Of a DNA stretch of 64,000 nucleotides, positions 27,101 to 37,759 are shown piece after piece (positions within the stretch are counted from its first letter, which is position 1; each line of letters starts with the position of its first letter). The notes beneath the pieces were generated by a model that had not been told where the DNA came from, made no database searches, and was given only the letters and a program-made list of their open reading frames with translations. The position numbers and the translations under genes are program-made. Origin of the DNA: Oryzias latipes (taxonomy: Eukaryota; Chordata; Actinopteri; Beloniformes; Adrianichthyidae); contig NC_019880.2 of NCBI RefSeq assembly GCF_002234675.1, forward strand, positions 13,071,756 to 13,135,755. The letters are read 5' to 3'.

Positions 27101-27534
27101 TTCAAATCTTCTAACAATAAATGTGCGTTTGTGCCAAGTTCTGGTATGTTGGAGTCAACCGGCTGTTTCCAGTTGCAGCTTGTAGGCCCACGGGTTTAAT
27201 GAACAATCTCTAGGGGTAGTTAGTTAGTACAGGGGACAAAGTCAAACAGACTGGTAGAGAACTCCAGGACTGAATGCTGATCGGCATGTAGGTGGGCTGT
27301 AAGGTTGTGTCCCGGTGCAGGACACATCATCATTAAAAACCCTTTGAAGGTCAGATCACATTGCATTGTAGTCTGCTGCATACAGTGTCTCTAAAAATCA
27401 ACCTGGAGGTCCATACAGCACGTGACAGTAGATTAACCAATGAAAGCTGAGTTGTCTGCACTTCTTTCTACTAAATTCAGCATTTAAAAATATACCTTGG
27501 TCCTTAGCGCTGATCTTAACGCTGCTGACGCCAT
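21154..27534 (-). CDS. ALDH6A1: ALDH6A1, methylmalonate-semialdehyde dehydrogenase
   Basis: Mitochondrial CoA-acylating dehydrogenase of valine and pyrimidine breakdown, converting methylmalonate and malonate semialdehydes to propionyl-CoA and acetyl-CoA (known for the family). Twelve exons in transcript order: 27534-27496, 27050-27009, 26924-26850, 26377-26216, 26095-26017, 25039-24737, 23855-23734, 23416-23227, 22749-22568, 22483-22304, 21457-21359, 21258-21154; 525 residues against 535 in human. The N-terminus [13 protein letters not shown] is Arg/Ala-rich like a mitochondrial presequence. [27 protein letters not shown] and [10 protein letters not shown] are present, and the catalytic cysteine lies in [11 protein letters not shown] (exon 8). 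The C-terminus ends [10 protein letters not shown], as in vertebrates. The gene shares a 480-bp head-to-head spacer with GSTZ1. Confidence 0.97.
23925..24260 (-). repeat. Unnamed dispersed repeat, copy B (ALDH6A1 intron)
   Basis: Read on the minus strand, this stretch aligns by eye with 62440-62905 on the plus strand: shared blocks include 'CGCTAG.TTACA.CCC', 'ACCCCAACCTAAC', 'GTGCAACAT.AA', 'ATTCACAA.AAT', 'ATTTTAAGCTTAA' and the end 'GAGTG.GTCTTTAA' with variants. It is shorter than the other copy, suggesting an internal deletion. The family is not named here; it looks non-coding. Confidence 0.6.
25162..25987. mobile_element. hAT-like MITE with a second element inside it
   Basis: Begins TAGGGCTGGGC and ends GCCCAGCCCTA-like (inverted repeats), flanked by CTATGCAC at 25154-25161 and CTTTGCAT at 25988-25995 (6/8 match, consistent with an old 8-bp duplication). 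It lies in the intron between ALDH6A1 exons 5 and 6. The insert at 25545-25739 is younger. The host element without the insert is about 630 bp and carries 'ATCGATTAATCAATTTTAAT'-type sequence with no transposase. Confidence 0.7.
25545..25739. mobile_element. piggyBac-like MITE, copy 1
   Basis: A 195-bp element with perfect 13-bp terminal inverted repeats CCCTTGTGCTATC/GATAGCACAAGGG. Both flanks read TTAAA, fitting a TTAA-type target duplication as used by piggyBac transposons (inference; no transposase present). It sits inside the hAT-like element at 25162-25987. A near-identical copy is at 40079-40283. Confidence 0.75.
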
Positions 27535-28014
27535 AGTGAACAAACGATGTGTCACAGCCCGACTTCACTTGACCGGTAGAACAGGTGGGACGGGGGTCCA
27601 GACAGGAGAGAACTCAGGTTGGAGCCACACTTCAACGATTTACCTGTGGGCGGACTCCGAGAATAAGGAATAATTGCTATTCGCTACACCTTCGCACACC
27701 CATAAGGAGCGCGTCGTGATTGGCTGTCTGACTGGGAGTTCATCCAATAGCAGTGTAACAGTTTGTGATGTCCCGCCTTAATTGAGAAACTCTGCTAACC
27801 ATTGGCTTAAAACAACAAACCCGGAAGTTATGTAATCTGACCGTTTTACAGCTAAAGCGATGCAAAAAGCTCCGTTAACTTCACATTCTCCAAAGATATG
27901 TCTTGTTCAGACTAACTATTTTTAAGTAAACTAAAAGAAGTTACATTTTCTTGTAACTTAACAGATTTAAAGTAAAAACTCGTACTCTTTAATCAAGTCC
28001 CTTTAACGCCAACA
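27535..28014. promoter_or_regulatory. Shared ALDH6A1/GSTZ1 bidirectional promoter region
   Basis: Only 480 bp separate the two start codons, which point away from each other. Three CCAAT boxes are visible: GATTGG near 27718-27723, CCAAT near 27744 and CATTGG near 27800-27805. There is no TATA box, and the stretch is richer in CpG than its surroundings near 27.55-27.78 kb. This is typical of a housekeeping bidirectional promoter; shared control is inferred. Confidence 0.65.
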
Positions 28015-29796
28015 ATGCACTTGTCAAGCGTTTGCCTTGCAAAGGTAAAGTTAGTGATGTATTTTTGAATAAATGTTTGGCTGTGAAAGCACAAGGCAGT
28101 TCTTTAACGGGAACCACATGAAGTCTGAATTCTGCCTAGTCATAGGGCAAAGGGTGGGTAGGAGGGTGTTTGGGAGCTTGTCTTATTGGCTGCTGGAATT
28201 GGAATTTGGGGGAGAAAAAACTGCTTTTTGGGGAGGTTTATTCCATCAAGCTGAGGAAATCTTCAGCTTATAAAGTTATGGAACCCTCAACCAAGGTGAT
28301 TTAGGACTTTTTTTAGGGAAGGGAAAACGAATCACTTCTATTTTAACTCAGATTTTTTCATCTTGACTCGTTTTTAACCACTTTTGTTGTATTTTTATAG
28401 CCTGTGCTTTACAGCTACTTCAGAAGTTCATGCTCTTGGAGGGTTCGCATTGGTGAGTCATGGCAGAAACATTGTCTTTTGCTGTTCATCGCATTGATGT
28501 GAAAAACTATTATAACTAGTATTTTCTGTGCAGCATTTGCTCTCAAAGGCATTGAATATAACCTGGTTCCAGTGAATTTGATCAAAGATGGAGGCCAGCA
28601 GGTATCACAAAGCAGATGACACATGACAGCAGAGCTCACCGTTTGGTAAAATGCTGACTTCTCAAGGAAAGAAAACATTCCTGCAGATGTTTGAGCTGTA
28701 TGAGGCTTTCTCTATTAGGAAAACAGTAGAGTTTCAGAGTAGAAGTCTATTTCTAAAAGAAAGAATTTTGTTTCAGATTTCTCTCTCTGTATAAATGTTT
28801 ACATATAATTCTTGTTTAAAACTTACAAAAGTCTCCCATGTGCCCTAGCGCTCAGAGCAATACAGCAAATTAAACCCCATGCAGCAAGTGCCTGCAGTGG
28901 AAATTGATGGCATCACCCTCTGTCAGTCAGTAAGTCCAAATACACTGAGACCCCACCCCCCTTTTTTTTCTTTTTTTAGAATAACCAAGTGCTTCTTTCA
29001 AATCAAACTCTTCATATAGCTTGCGGTGATTCAGTACATTGATGAGACTAGGCCGGGACCTTGTCTTCTTCCTGTGGATCCAAAAGCACGTGCCAAAGTT
29101 CGGATGATCAGTGACCTCATTGCCTCAGGCATACAGCCTATCCAGGTGAGCCGGAAACTGAGTCTTGTACTTCTCTACACTGGATTACAAACTCTGTAAT
29201 AAATGGTGTGAATGTTTCAGAATTTGTCCGTGCTCCAGAAAGTAGGAGAAGAGAAGGTTCCATGGGGTCAGCACTTCATTAATCGTGGTTTTCAGGGTAT
29301 GTAGAATCAATCTTAATTTTTTTTTTTAAAGGTTTGACCGTGAAGCGTGTTGGTAGTAGGGTTCACGCGTGCTTTTTCTTTTACAACAGCTCTCGAGCCA
29401 ATTCTGAAGGAAACTTCTGGGAAATACTGTGTAGGGGATGAGGTAAGGTCATCTTTATCCATAATAAAATGAAATGTACAGCAAAACATTTTTATATTGT
29501 CTTTTAGATTTCCATGGCAGACATCTGTCTGGTTCCACAAGTCTATAACGCAGAAAGGTTTGTAAAAGACACAAAATTTCAAAATAAAACTTTTTTTAGT
29601 CCATACCGACTTTTAGTGCAGGCATTTTCTTAATACTAAAGCTTGACCATTTCTTCTACATATCTGCAGGTTCAAAGTGGACATTGGGCAGTATCCAACC
29701 ATCAGAAAGATAAATGAGACCTTACTTGAGCTTGAAGCCTTCAAAGTGAGCCACCCGTCTCATCAGCCAGATACACCTGCTAATCTTCAAGCATAA
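28015..29796 (+). CDS. GSTZ1: GSTZ1, maleylacetoacetate isomerase / glutathione transferase zeta
   Basis: Isomerises maleylacetoacetate to fumarylacetoacetate in tyrosine breakdown using glutathione, and also acts on haloacids such as dichloroacetate (family knowledge). Nine exons: 28015-28044, 28401-28452, 28534-28601, 28849-28929, 29020-29145, 29221-29296, 29390-29442, 29508-29557, 29670-29796; 220 residues, human 216. The catalytic serine motif SSCSWRVR lies at residues 19-26 in the thioredoxin-fold half, followed by [18 protein letters not shown] and the zeta-class helical half with [17 protein letters not shown]. It ends [14 protein letters not shown]. The first exon ([10 protein letters not shown]) is short and unlike other vertebrates, so the start is the least certain part. 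An AATAAA lies at 29821-29826. Confidence 0.96.
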
Positions 29797-29820
29797 ACGG
29801 AACTGAGAAATCCAGCATTT

Positions 29821-29826
29821 AATAAA
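29821..29826 (+). terminator. GSTZ1 polyadenylation signal
   Basis: AATAAA 25 bases after the GSTZ1 stop codon. The opposing kelch gene has no TTTATT before this point; a minus-strand ATTAAA at 29881-29886 is its best candidate, so the two 3' ends would be within a few tens of bases of each other. Confidence 0.65.
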
Positions 29827-30072
29827 AAGTAAACCTCAACAACATGATTTTGTCATATATATTAGTAGTTTGTCACAGTGTTTAATCATTCATAAATACA
29901 TGTAAAGAAAATAAAATACATATGTAAAACAACCAGGTGTGAGATTTGTTATGCAAACTGCGAAGCCTCAAGGATTACAGCTTTCACGTCTGCCTAAAAA
30001 CAGAAGGAATTCATTTAGGATTCAAATAAAACAATTTTCCATTTCACACAAATCAGCTTCCATCTGAAATGA

Positions 30073-32885
30073 TCACTTGTCAACACTAATCTCCACAGTG
30101 CACTTGACTGTGTCGTCGTAGAAGGTACCAGAGCAGTCTGAGCCCCCGAACACCAGCACAGAACACAGCAGATTGAGGTTTCCGTGTTGCGTGTTCCCCT
30201 TAACACCAGTTAGGTTTCTGCTGCCCAAGTCGATCATGCTGTGTCCAGCTCGAGGCTTGGAGCAAAGCAGAGGCGATGCCACCGAACTCCACATGCAGGT
30301 GTCTAAAAAGAAAACAGTCATCCTTCACTGTCCAAGCTGGATCAGAAACATACTATGAAAAAGGGAATTATTGATGAAATATCACTACAAACCCATATTG
30401 AAGATATGAAGATCCTGGAGAGCTCCCACTGCACTACAGCCTCCGCTCACCAGAATCCTGTTGTCAGACACGGGGAGTGCCGCATGAAACCTGTTTGCAT
30501 TCAAGAGTTTCAGATCAGAAGAAAAAATGTACGAAATTCCCACAAAAATGTGTGTGGATATCAAACCACTAATAAATTTTTTTTTCTATCCAAAAACCTA
30601 AAAATATAAGACCCAGATGGCAACATCAGTGACATTTATCAATGTTGATTAGTTTCGCACTCACCCTCGAGGCAACGGCGGCATGTTGGCACTCTTCACA
30701 GCTGTGTACTCCATGAATCCTTCACTCAGAGGAGAAAAGTCAAACAGACATTTTTCTGATCTTCAGCACACACACAAAAGTCCTTACCTAGATCCAAAAC
30801 ATGAAGATCATTGAGGTAGGCGGCCGATTTCTGTCCACCAAATATGACCAGCTTCTGAGAAAGAAGTGTGGCCGAGTGCCTGTTCAGCAAGCAAGGACGA
30901 CATTTCAAAAACTACAAACATGCTAAGAAAAAAGGGGATTTTGTTGCAAAAAGGCTGACCCGAATCGAGCCAAAGGCTTGTCCCCGTCCACAATGGGCTG
31001 GTACCACAGTTCATACTCTGGGTTGAATATGTACAAAGCATTAGTGCAGCATTTATCCCCCAAGGAACGGCTTGGCTGAACTCCTCCAAAGACAAACAGC
31101 TCTTTCTTGTAAAACACAGCTGAATGGTACGCCAAATGTGGCACATTTCCCTTTGCCTTAAAAAAAGGGATACATTTGCAAACATATTTTCATTCATATA
31201 CACAGTGATAACAGAAAATAGCTCAGAGCAACATGCGAGTCAAACCCACAGTGACATTTTTCCATTTCCAGGTCAAAGTGTTAAGGATGTGGAGCTCATT
31301 GTAGCGCTGGTTCTCCCTCAGGCCACCGTATACAAAGACAGCCTTTGAGTCCGGGTCATAGGTGGCAGTGTGTCCTCGAGCACATGTAGGCTCAGCTTCA
31401 GAGGCAGCGGAGCTCATTGGAAACCAGAAGTCACCGTCTGAATACAAGTCAAATAAAAGCATTTTATTTGCAAGGAGTATTTCTGCTTCATTTATTGAGC
31501 TTCCGTTTGCTCCCAGAAGCTGACAAACTCCTCTGACCCAGCTCGAGCTTCCACAGAGAGTCTGCGCAGTAGCTCTGATCCGCCGTTTCCCCCCCAACGA
31601 GAACGGCGGTGTCGGGGTCACTCAGACACATGGTGTGACTCCAGCGTTTTGACGGACGCGCTGAAACTGAGATCACAACTTTTCATCAGATCGTGTGTGA
31701 ACGTAATGGCTGTTAAGTGGGTGCCACCGACCTTGTCTGCGTTGGCTTTTGATCTGCACACACATTTCCTCTTGGCTGTTCATCCGGGACAGTTTCCTTT
31801 TGACGGGGGTCGAGGCTCGGCCCGTGTCATCTCCGAGATCATTATTACCCTCACAGCTCCAGGTCAAACAGCCTCTCCTGCTAATGACTGTGCGTCTGGG
31901 TGTCTTTTCCTTTCACATCAGACTTCCTACAGTTACTCAATACGTCGTTCAAGCATTTATGCTATTTTACAGCTTCATACTCACTGTAGGCCAAACTGGG
32001 GGGTGAGCAGAGTCACTGCTGTCAGTTCTATTAACTTGGATTTCAGCAAAGCAAACACTGTCGCCCAGGTGTGAGGAGTTGGGAGAGGTCTGTAAAGATT
32101 TGGCTTACCTAAACATCTGTCAAATGTGAAATGAAAACTGCAAACAGATAGTAAAAGCCAATTCTTCTCCCTCACGGTTTCATTTTCCACACTTGGATGC
32201 AATGTGCCAGACAGATCTGTGGCATTGTGTTGCTCCGAGAGGAGACATTTCCTCTGAGCCTGGGGTGTACTGCTGGTGACCCTGCTGTTCTCCTGCACAC
32301 AAATCACTAACATAAAAATAAAATGGTTTACTCTAATAATTAAGCAAGTATTTCATTCTAGAGCTTACCTCTCCATAGACTCTCAACACAATCTTGCCAT
32401 ACACTCCTCTCCTGCCTCTCTCAGCCCCAACTGTAACAATGTCCTCCCTCCATTCACCTTCCCAGGTGAGACACCTGTTTAGAAAGGTTTTTTTTTTTTT
32501 CTTCCAAAAAACTGATTAAAAAAAGACAGTTTTATAATTGTACTAGTTACATATTGATTTCTTACTTACTTCACTTGAGAAGACAACGTTCCTATTTCTT
32601 GGGCTTGGACTTTTTCACTCACCACGACCTCGACTGAGACAGAAGTCTCTCTGCTTGGCCACTCTCCAAGGCCGAAAACGACCAATTGCCCTGGCAGGGG
32701 CAGCGGGATGTAAGCCTGAAAGCACTTCCGGTTGGATTTACTGCAATAAATCAGCGAACAGACTAATTAGGAGGGTGTCGCTTTTAGGAGTTAAATGGCT
32801 GATTGTGGGCTTTCGGGACATACCAAATGAACTGACGGGGGGCATCTCGCAGAGAGCCAAGGACGTAAAAGTGCAGTTTACCCAT
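30073..32885 (-). CDS. Kelch-repeat protein, exact family member not identified
   Basis: Twelve exons in transcript order: 32885-32824, 32715-32623, 32474-32369, 32292-32176, 31849-31732, 31666-31538, 31437-31250, 31156-30960, 30879-30788, 30719-30665, 30490-30393, 30302-30073; 494 residues, all joins in frame. Residues from about 170 to the end form roughly six kelch blades with Gly-Gly pairs and blade motifs: AVLVGGE, AVFVYGGLRENQRYNELHIL, ELFVFGGVQ, KLVIFGGQ, RILVSGGCS, VLVFGGSDCSG. Residues 1-165 (start MGKLHFYVLGSLRDAP) have no domain I know; they include a Trp/Glu/Arg-rich stretch (WEGEWREDIVTVG) and a low-complexity Ser/Thr linker with KRKLSRM. The N-terminal exons rest on splice signals and frame only. 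It could be the teleost gene annotated simply as a kelch repeat-containing protein; I see no F-box, BTB or signal peptide. No human neighbour in this synteny block corresponds to it as far as I recall. Confidence 0.85.
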
Positions 32886-34866
32886 GTTAAATATTTCAGA
32901 TTCAACTCAATGGGATCTCTAAAACTGGTTATGTCCAGTTGTTAACCTCGAGTCCAGCTACACGCTGAAAAAGACACAGGTGTCAGTGAAGAGCAATTAC
33001 CCAGAAACCAACCTGCTCGTACTGATTCAGTCGTTTTCTAAAACAAAAGTATCGGTACAATGTAAGTTGCAGAAATTAACAGAAATTTCTTTTATATCCT
33101 TGAAAACACCAGAATTTGGACATATAGTTTTGCTTACTTTGGTTCTTTTTTGGATCATTTAAATCTTTTAAAATTATATCAAATGTTGAATAATTTCCAA
33201 ATAAAATATCACCTTTTAATATCGTCTTTTTATTTTAAGTATTTGTTAAAAACCTGTCTTGCATCTTGCTCCGCTGTTGACAATTTAAGCTTTATAAGTA
33301 AAATTAATTAACTTAAGGGCAAGTTAGATATTGATATGTTTAAATAATTCCTCATTACTAGAGTAGTTCTTGTGTGAATCCCTTTTTACTCTTAAAAAAG
33401 GGGAAAAAACTTTATTCAATTACTTTTACTTAAGTTATATTTTAAAGTGATGTTACTCTTGTGTGCATTTTTAGTAACTTCAAATTTGTAATCAAACAGT
33501 TATCTCAATCATTCATAGTTTCACAACAGGTTTACACATTTGATCATTTAAAACAAAGTATAAGAAATGATCAAAGGTTGCTTTTGGTGAGTCCCAAGTA
33601 CTGGTCGAATCTCACAACTGAAAATGCAAATTTAATGTCAAGAGTCACTTGCATTTGTTGCATATTATGTCTGGGTTTCAACAAATCCAACAAAGCAACT
33701 GGAAAGTGGTAAAGCATCCAGCCATTTTGGCCTTGCATTTACATTTCAGCATAGTCCAACTTTCATGTCAAAGTCTCCACTTATGGTGTTTGGGGAAAGA
33801 TTCGTGCACAGGGCCACAAATTCAAGAGACAAGACTGTTGTCCTGACAACAAAAACCTTCCCTAATTACAGGTTCCTTTATCTACTGAAAAATGTCTGAC
33901 TGCATTTTCTGGGAATTTTTTATTAAATTATATCAAATCTGGAAAGCTGAAAAACACTAAATCTGAAAATTGCAGTCCTATTGAGGATCATCGGTGGCAC
34001 ATGCTGGAAAAGAATAAGATTTATGGAGGCCTTATGTCAAAATTTACAGGATTGAAAGATCTGTTAGTAACAGTTTGGTGCCAGATACCACAGCATAGTT
34101 TCAGAGGTTTTTTGAGCTCAACAAGTCTGATTTGTTTTAACTGTAAAAGGGCAACTTGTAAAATATTAAGCAAGTGGGCAAAATATGTTATATTATTTCT
34201 GAGAGATTATAAATATAAAAAACTTGTAGTTTTTTTTTTAAAAAACTTGTCATTAAAAAGGAAGCACAGATATTTTATTGACCAACATCCTTATAATTGT
34301 AGAGAAAAAACTGCAGAAAGACATTAGATCTAATCTTTTATTTTTGATTGGAAAGTACAAAACACTTGTTAAAAAAATGACAACAAATGCACCTAATTTC
34401 CACATATTTCCAGCTAAAGTAGACTCTAAATCCTTGTATTTGTTTAGTTTGTGTGTGAATATAAACTTAGTCTTTTTTATTGTTTATTTTGTTCTCACAT
34501 TTGTTGCATTTAATGGAACAAACCAAGAGAAAATGCATTTCGAGTTACGAAACATAAAAGAAAATGCGCAAGAGCTGGCAACTTAAGAACCCCCCCATTT
34601 CTATTCTCAGAAACCGAGTGAAGCTCACATGAGACCTAATGTACGATTGTGACTTGCCGTCAGGGAGAGCTGAAAATAAAACCAGGTTTCATCAGCACCT
34701 GTGTAACAATTACATCAATGCCCTGATGCACAATTTAATGGAAACACAGGGGACCGTTCAGAAACGGTCTAATCCTGAAACAGCATAGAAACTGACAGCA
34801 TCTTTGATAACAGGAGCGAATTCTTTGAAGAAAAAACAAAGACAAAAAGAGCTGCATAATCTTTTC
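32886..34866. other. Spacer between the kelch gene and TMED8 3' end
   Basis: About 2 kb, very AT-rich, with several short chance ORFs on the plus strand but no domain, splice pattern or repeat I can name. The first 200 bases upstream of 32885 presumably hold the kelch-gene promoter. Beyond that I see nothing definite. Confidence 0.5.
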
Positions 34867-34872
34867 TTTATT
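34867..34872 (-). terminator. TMED8 polyadenylation signal
   Basis: Minus-strand AATAAA (TTTATT on plus) about 990 bases beyond the TMED8 stop. It implies a 1-kb 3' UTR covering 34.85-35.86 kb, which contains an AT-rich (TTTTTA)n run near 34930-34965 and no other gene. Confidence 0.5.
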
Positions 34873-35859
34873 GTGGAATATAAACTTTAGGAACAAATAT
34901 CTTCAGTATAACTTACAGTAAAGCAAATAAATTTTTATTTTTATTTTTATTTTATTTTTTTTACATTGCACACAACATTAGCAGCCAAATCTGGGATGTC
35001 TTTGGGACAAAAAGCACACAAGTTTAAAGTGTTCGAGGTGTTTGATTTCACAAAGAAAAGATGGTCCAATGCACACAAAACATTAAAAAACACAGTGATT
35101 TGCACTCAGAAAGACATGTGTACGAGAGACATTTAGATGCAATTCATCTACCTAATAAAAATGTAGGCAAAGCAAACGCAAATATTGAATCTCTATTATA
35201 TAAAGAGAAATTTTTGTGATAAGAGATGGCTTTTATTTGTGTCATTAAGAGCTCGCTCTCAATCTCATACTACTTTCTTTAGATGATAGATCTTTTATCC
35301 AACAGGCCATAAAAGAAGAAGAAGAAAAAAATGGAAGTGATTTTCAAACCAACACATAGAAAACAAGTTATGCCGTATATTTGACTGATAAAGTGGTTAA
35401 CAACAAAGAGACAGTGATCATAAAAGCACACAAACACAGAAAACACGAGTTAAACTCCATTTCTAGTGCCGACTGACTGACTGAGCACTTGGCCACGTGC
35501 GATACACCATGTCCAGGTGTTCCCTGACACCTGCTGTCACTGAAATGTCACAGGTAAAGACAATATGCGTTTTATGACGGCCACTTGGACGGGTGGTACA
35601 GTATGTACAAGGAAATAATATGGCACATATGCAAGGCTTTGATAAATATATGCCAACAAGACACTAAAGCAGATGTTCAACATTTTAGCCTTACACATCT
35701 CCAACAAGTGACACGACAAGCCAAGGGTGATAAAAATAGATATGCCGGTATGCCATTTCGATGTTTTTTTTTTCCAAGAAAAAAATAAAAATTAGAAATA
35801 GTTCATTGTTCTTGGGTATATTCTTTACAACGCACATTCATAAGCAGTAAATTGCAATC

Positions 35860-37152
35860 TCAGGCACTATAATAAACCCTGTAGTAAAGTGTTTTGTTTC
35901 TCCAAAGGGAGTATGAGTTGTCAAACTTAAGGAGGTAAGTGCCTTCACCTGGGAAATCGTGGCTGCCGCCGTGGACAGACAAGTGGCTGTCCTGACGATA
36001 CACGGGGAGGATTTCGGCCAAGTTCGAGTTGGTTTGACTCTTGGATCCCTTCTCGACGTCTCCATTACTGACAGGCCCTGTGATGCAAACGGCATAAAGT
36101 CAGCACGCTCGCTCAAACCCCAGCTGGAGAAGAACAAATGTTCAATGCAAGCTGTGTTTGTTCTTTATAGATAAGAGTGTCTCTTGGATGTTAATACAGG
36201 AAATGCAAAGATAAACTAGCAACTGTGTGGAATGCTCAATCCCAATCTGACCTTCCAGCTCCTCCTCTTCATCTTCGTCGTCGCTTGACTCACTGATGTG
36301 CACGGTGATGGATCGGTTTGTCACAGGACTCCAGTCAAAATATATCCCAAATCCAATGTCATAGCCGTCCGTGGCGAATTCCCAGCACACTTTTTTGGCT
36401 TCAGGGACAGTGGGGACATTAACCGTCATGATGTCGCCTCGGTACACCGTCACCACACTGTCCTTCTCGGGTCGAAGCTTCGCCTTTAGTTCCTTCACAG
36501 CAGCAGATGTCCACGTGTGTGCGGGCTGCAGGGGGGGCATCTGGGCTGCCGTGTAGTTCAGCACATATAGAATTATAGTCATCGTGCATACCTCTATGCA
36601 AATTGTAACAAAAAAATATCTACAGTTATCAAACCACATTCACCTTTTATCTCAGTAGAGGGCTGACAGCTCCCAGCACTGACATTTTCCTCACTTCCTG
36701 TCCCCGGGGCTTGCACTGCAGGAGCCTCTTGATTACCCTCAAAGTGCACACACATATGATACATTAATGGAAAGCAACAGGGCTGTACTGCCCCATGTCC
36801 AACCACATGTTGACATCTGTCCAACATGCATCGATTTTATTACCTCACAAAGCTGTCCTGGGTCTTTGGTCGTGTCCATACCAGTGCTGCCTACAGACTG
36901 GGTAAAGCTCTCTGAAAGGTTTGTACTGTGAAGCCTGAAGATTCAAAAACAACAGATAAAAGAATATATCAAACATTTTCACTCGTATCAAGAAACGAAC
37001 CACCTTTCAGGCGGGGTTGGAGCAACAGGTTACCTGTCCGGAGGTCTGCTTTCACACTGTTTGGAGGCTATTCCGGGGAAAGAGGAGAAGGACAAGGAGG
37101 ACAGCCGTGACTGAAGCTCGGATGTAGCCTCTAATTTCTCCATGGCTTTCAT
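35860..37152 (-). CDS. TMED8: TMED8, GOLD-domain protein
   Basis: Member of the p24/GOLD group, but without signal peptide or membrane segment; its role is poorly known and it is related to Golgi GOLD-domain proteins such as ACBD3 (family knowledge). Five exons in transcript order: 37152-37034, 36925-36844, 36737-36644, 36545-36252, 36077-35860; 268 residues, shorter than human because the disordered N-terminal part is reduced. The GOLD domain spans about residues 110-268: [34 protein letters not shown], an acidic loop [13 protein letters not shown] and the typical end [21 protein letters not shown] second in-frame ATG nine bases after the first (37143-37141) is an alternative start. The exon 4 acceptor is fixed by frame, although its pyrimidine tract is weak. 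Confidence 0.93.
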
Positions 37153-37540
37153 GACAAGACAAACACCCCAGACTGCGCGACAGGAAGAGATGAAGCTCCG
37201 CCCCTCGCAACCACAAGCAAGCAGACAGGCTGAAGTTAGCTTCCGTACACAGATAGCGCACTGCTAATGTCTAAAATAGAGTCAATTAACTCCTTGGATT
37301 TCAATAAAGTAAAGCACACTACTTAGGTGCTCGACTCACTCAGTCTCCACGAACAAGCTCCATTGCTGTAGCTTCTTCACATTAGCTTACAACTGGCTAG
37401 CTGCTAGCTACGTGCATAGATAGATAGTAGTGATAAGCAGCTGATGTCTTACCACGATTTCTCGTCGTTTATTTTTTAAATAAAATGAGTTTAACCCAGC
37501 TCAGCCCATCAAGATAAAATGAATCCACATCGCCGCAATC

Positions 37541-37759
37541 ATGGACACTTTCCCCTCGCAAGGCTGGATCTTCTTTAAATGGGAGAAGCCGACTAAACGG
37601 AAAACAATATGGACTTCCGCGTCTTCTCGAGAATTGTCGAAATGTGCCGAATTCGCATCTGAAACTTTGTGCGGCATCAGCTGCTCAGTGAAAGTGCTCA
37701 CTGCAGGAGTGGCTCAAAAACAAAAGAAATACTTTGATTTTGGAAAACAAGGCCCTTAA
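37541..37759 (+). CDS. Short ORF of unknown status divergent to TMED8
   Basis: A 72-residue ORF (starts MDTFPSQGWIFFKWEKPTKR) whose ATG lies about 390 bases from the TMED8 start on the opposite strand, in the sort of place where a divergent gene would begin. It has no domain I know. It could be a small host protein, the first exon of an unrecognised gene, or chance; codon use is not decisive. Confidence 0.2.
   Translation: MDTFPSQGWIFFKWEKPTKRKTIWTSASSRELSKCAEFASETLCGISCSVKVLTAGVAQKQKKYFDFGKQGP

Noticed and set aside
33461-34586. Several overlapping short frames that could suggest a gene upstream of the kelch gene
   Set aside because: AT-rich sequence, no shared domain, no consistent splice sites, and no frame recalls a known family or Tc1-type transposase.
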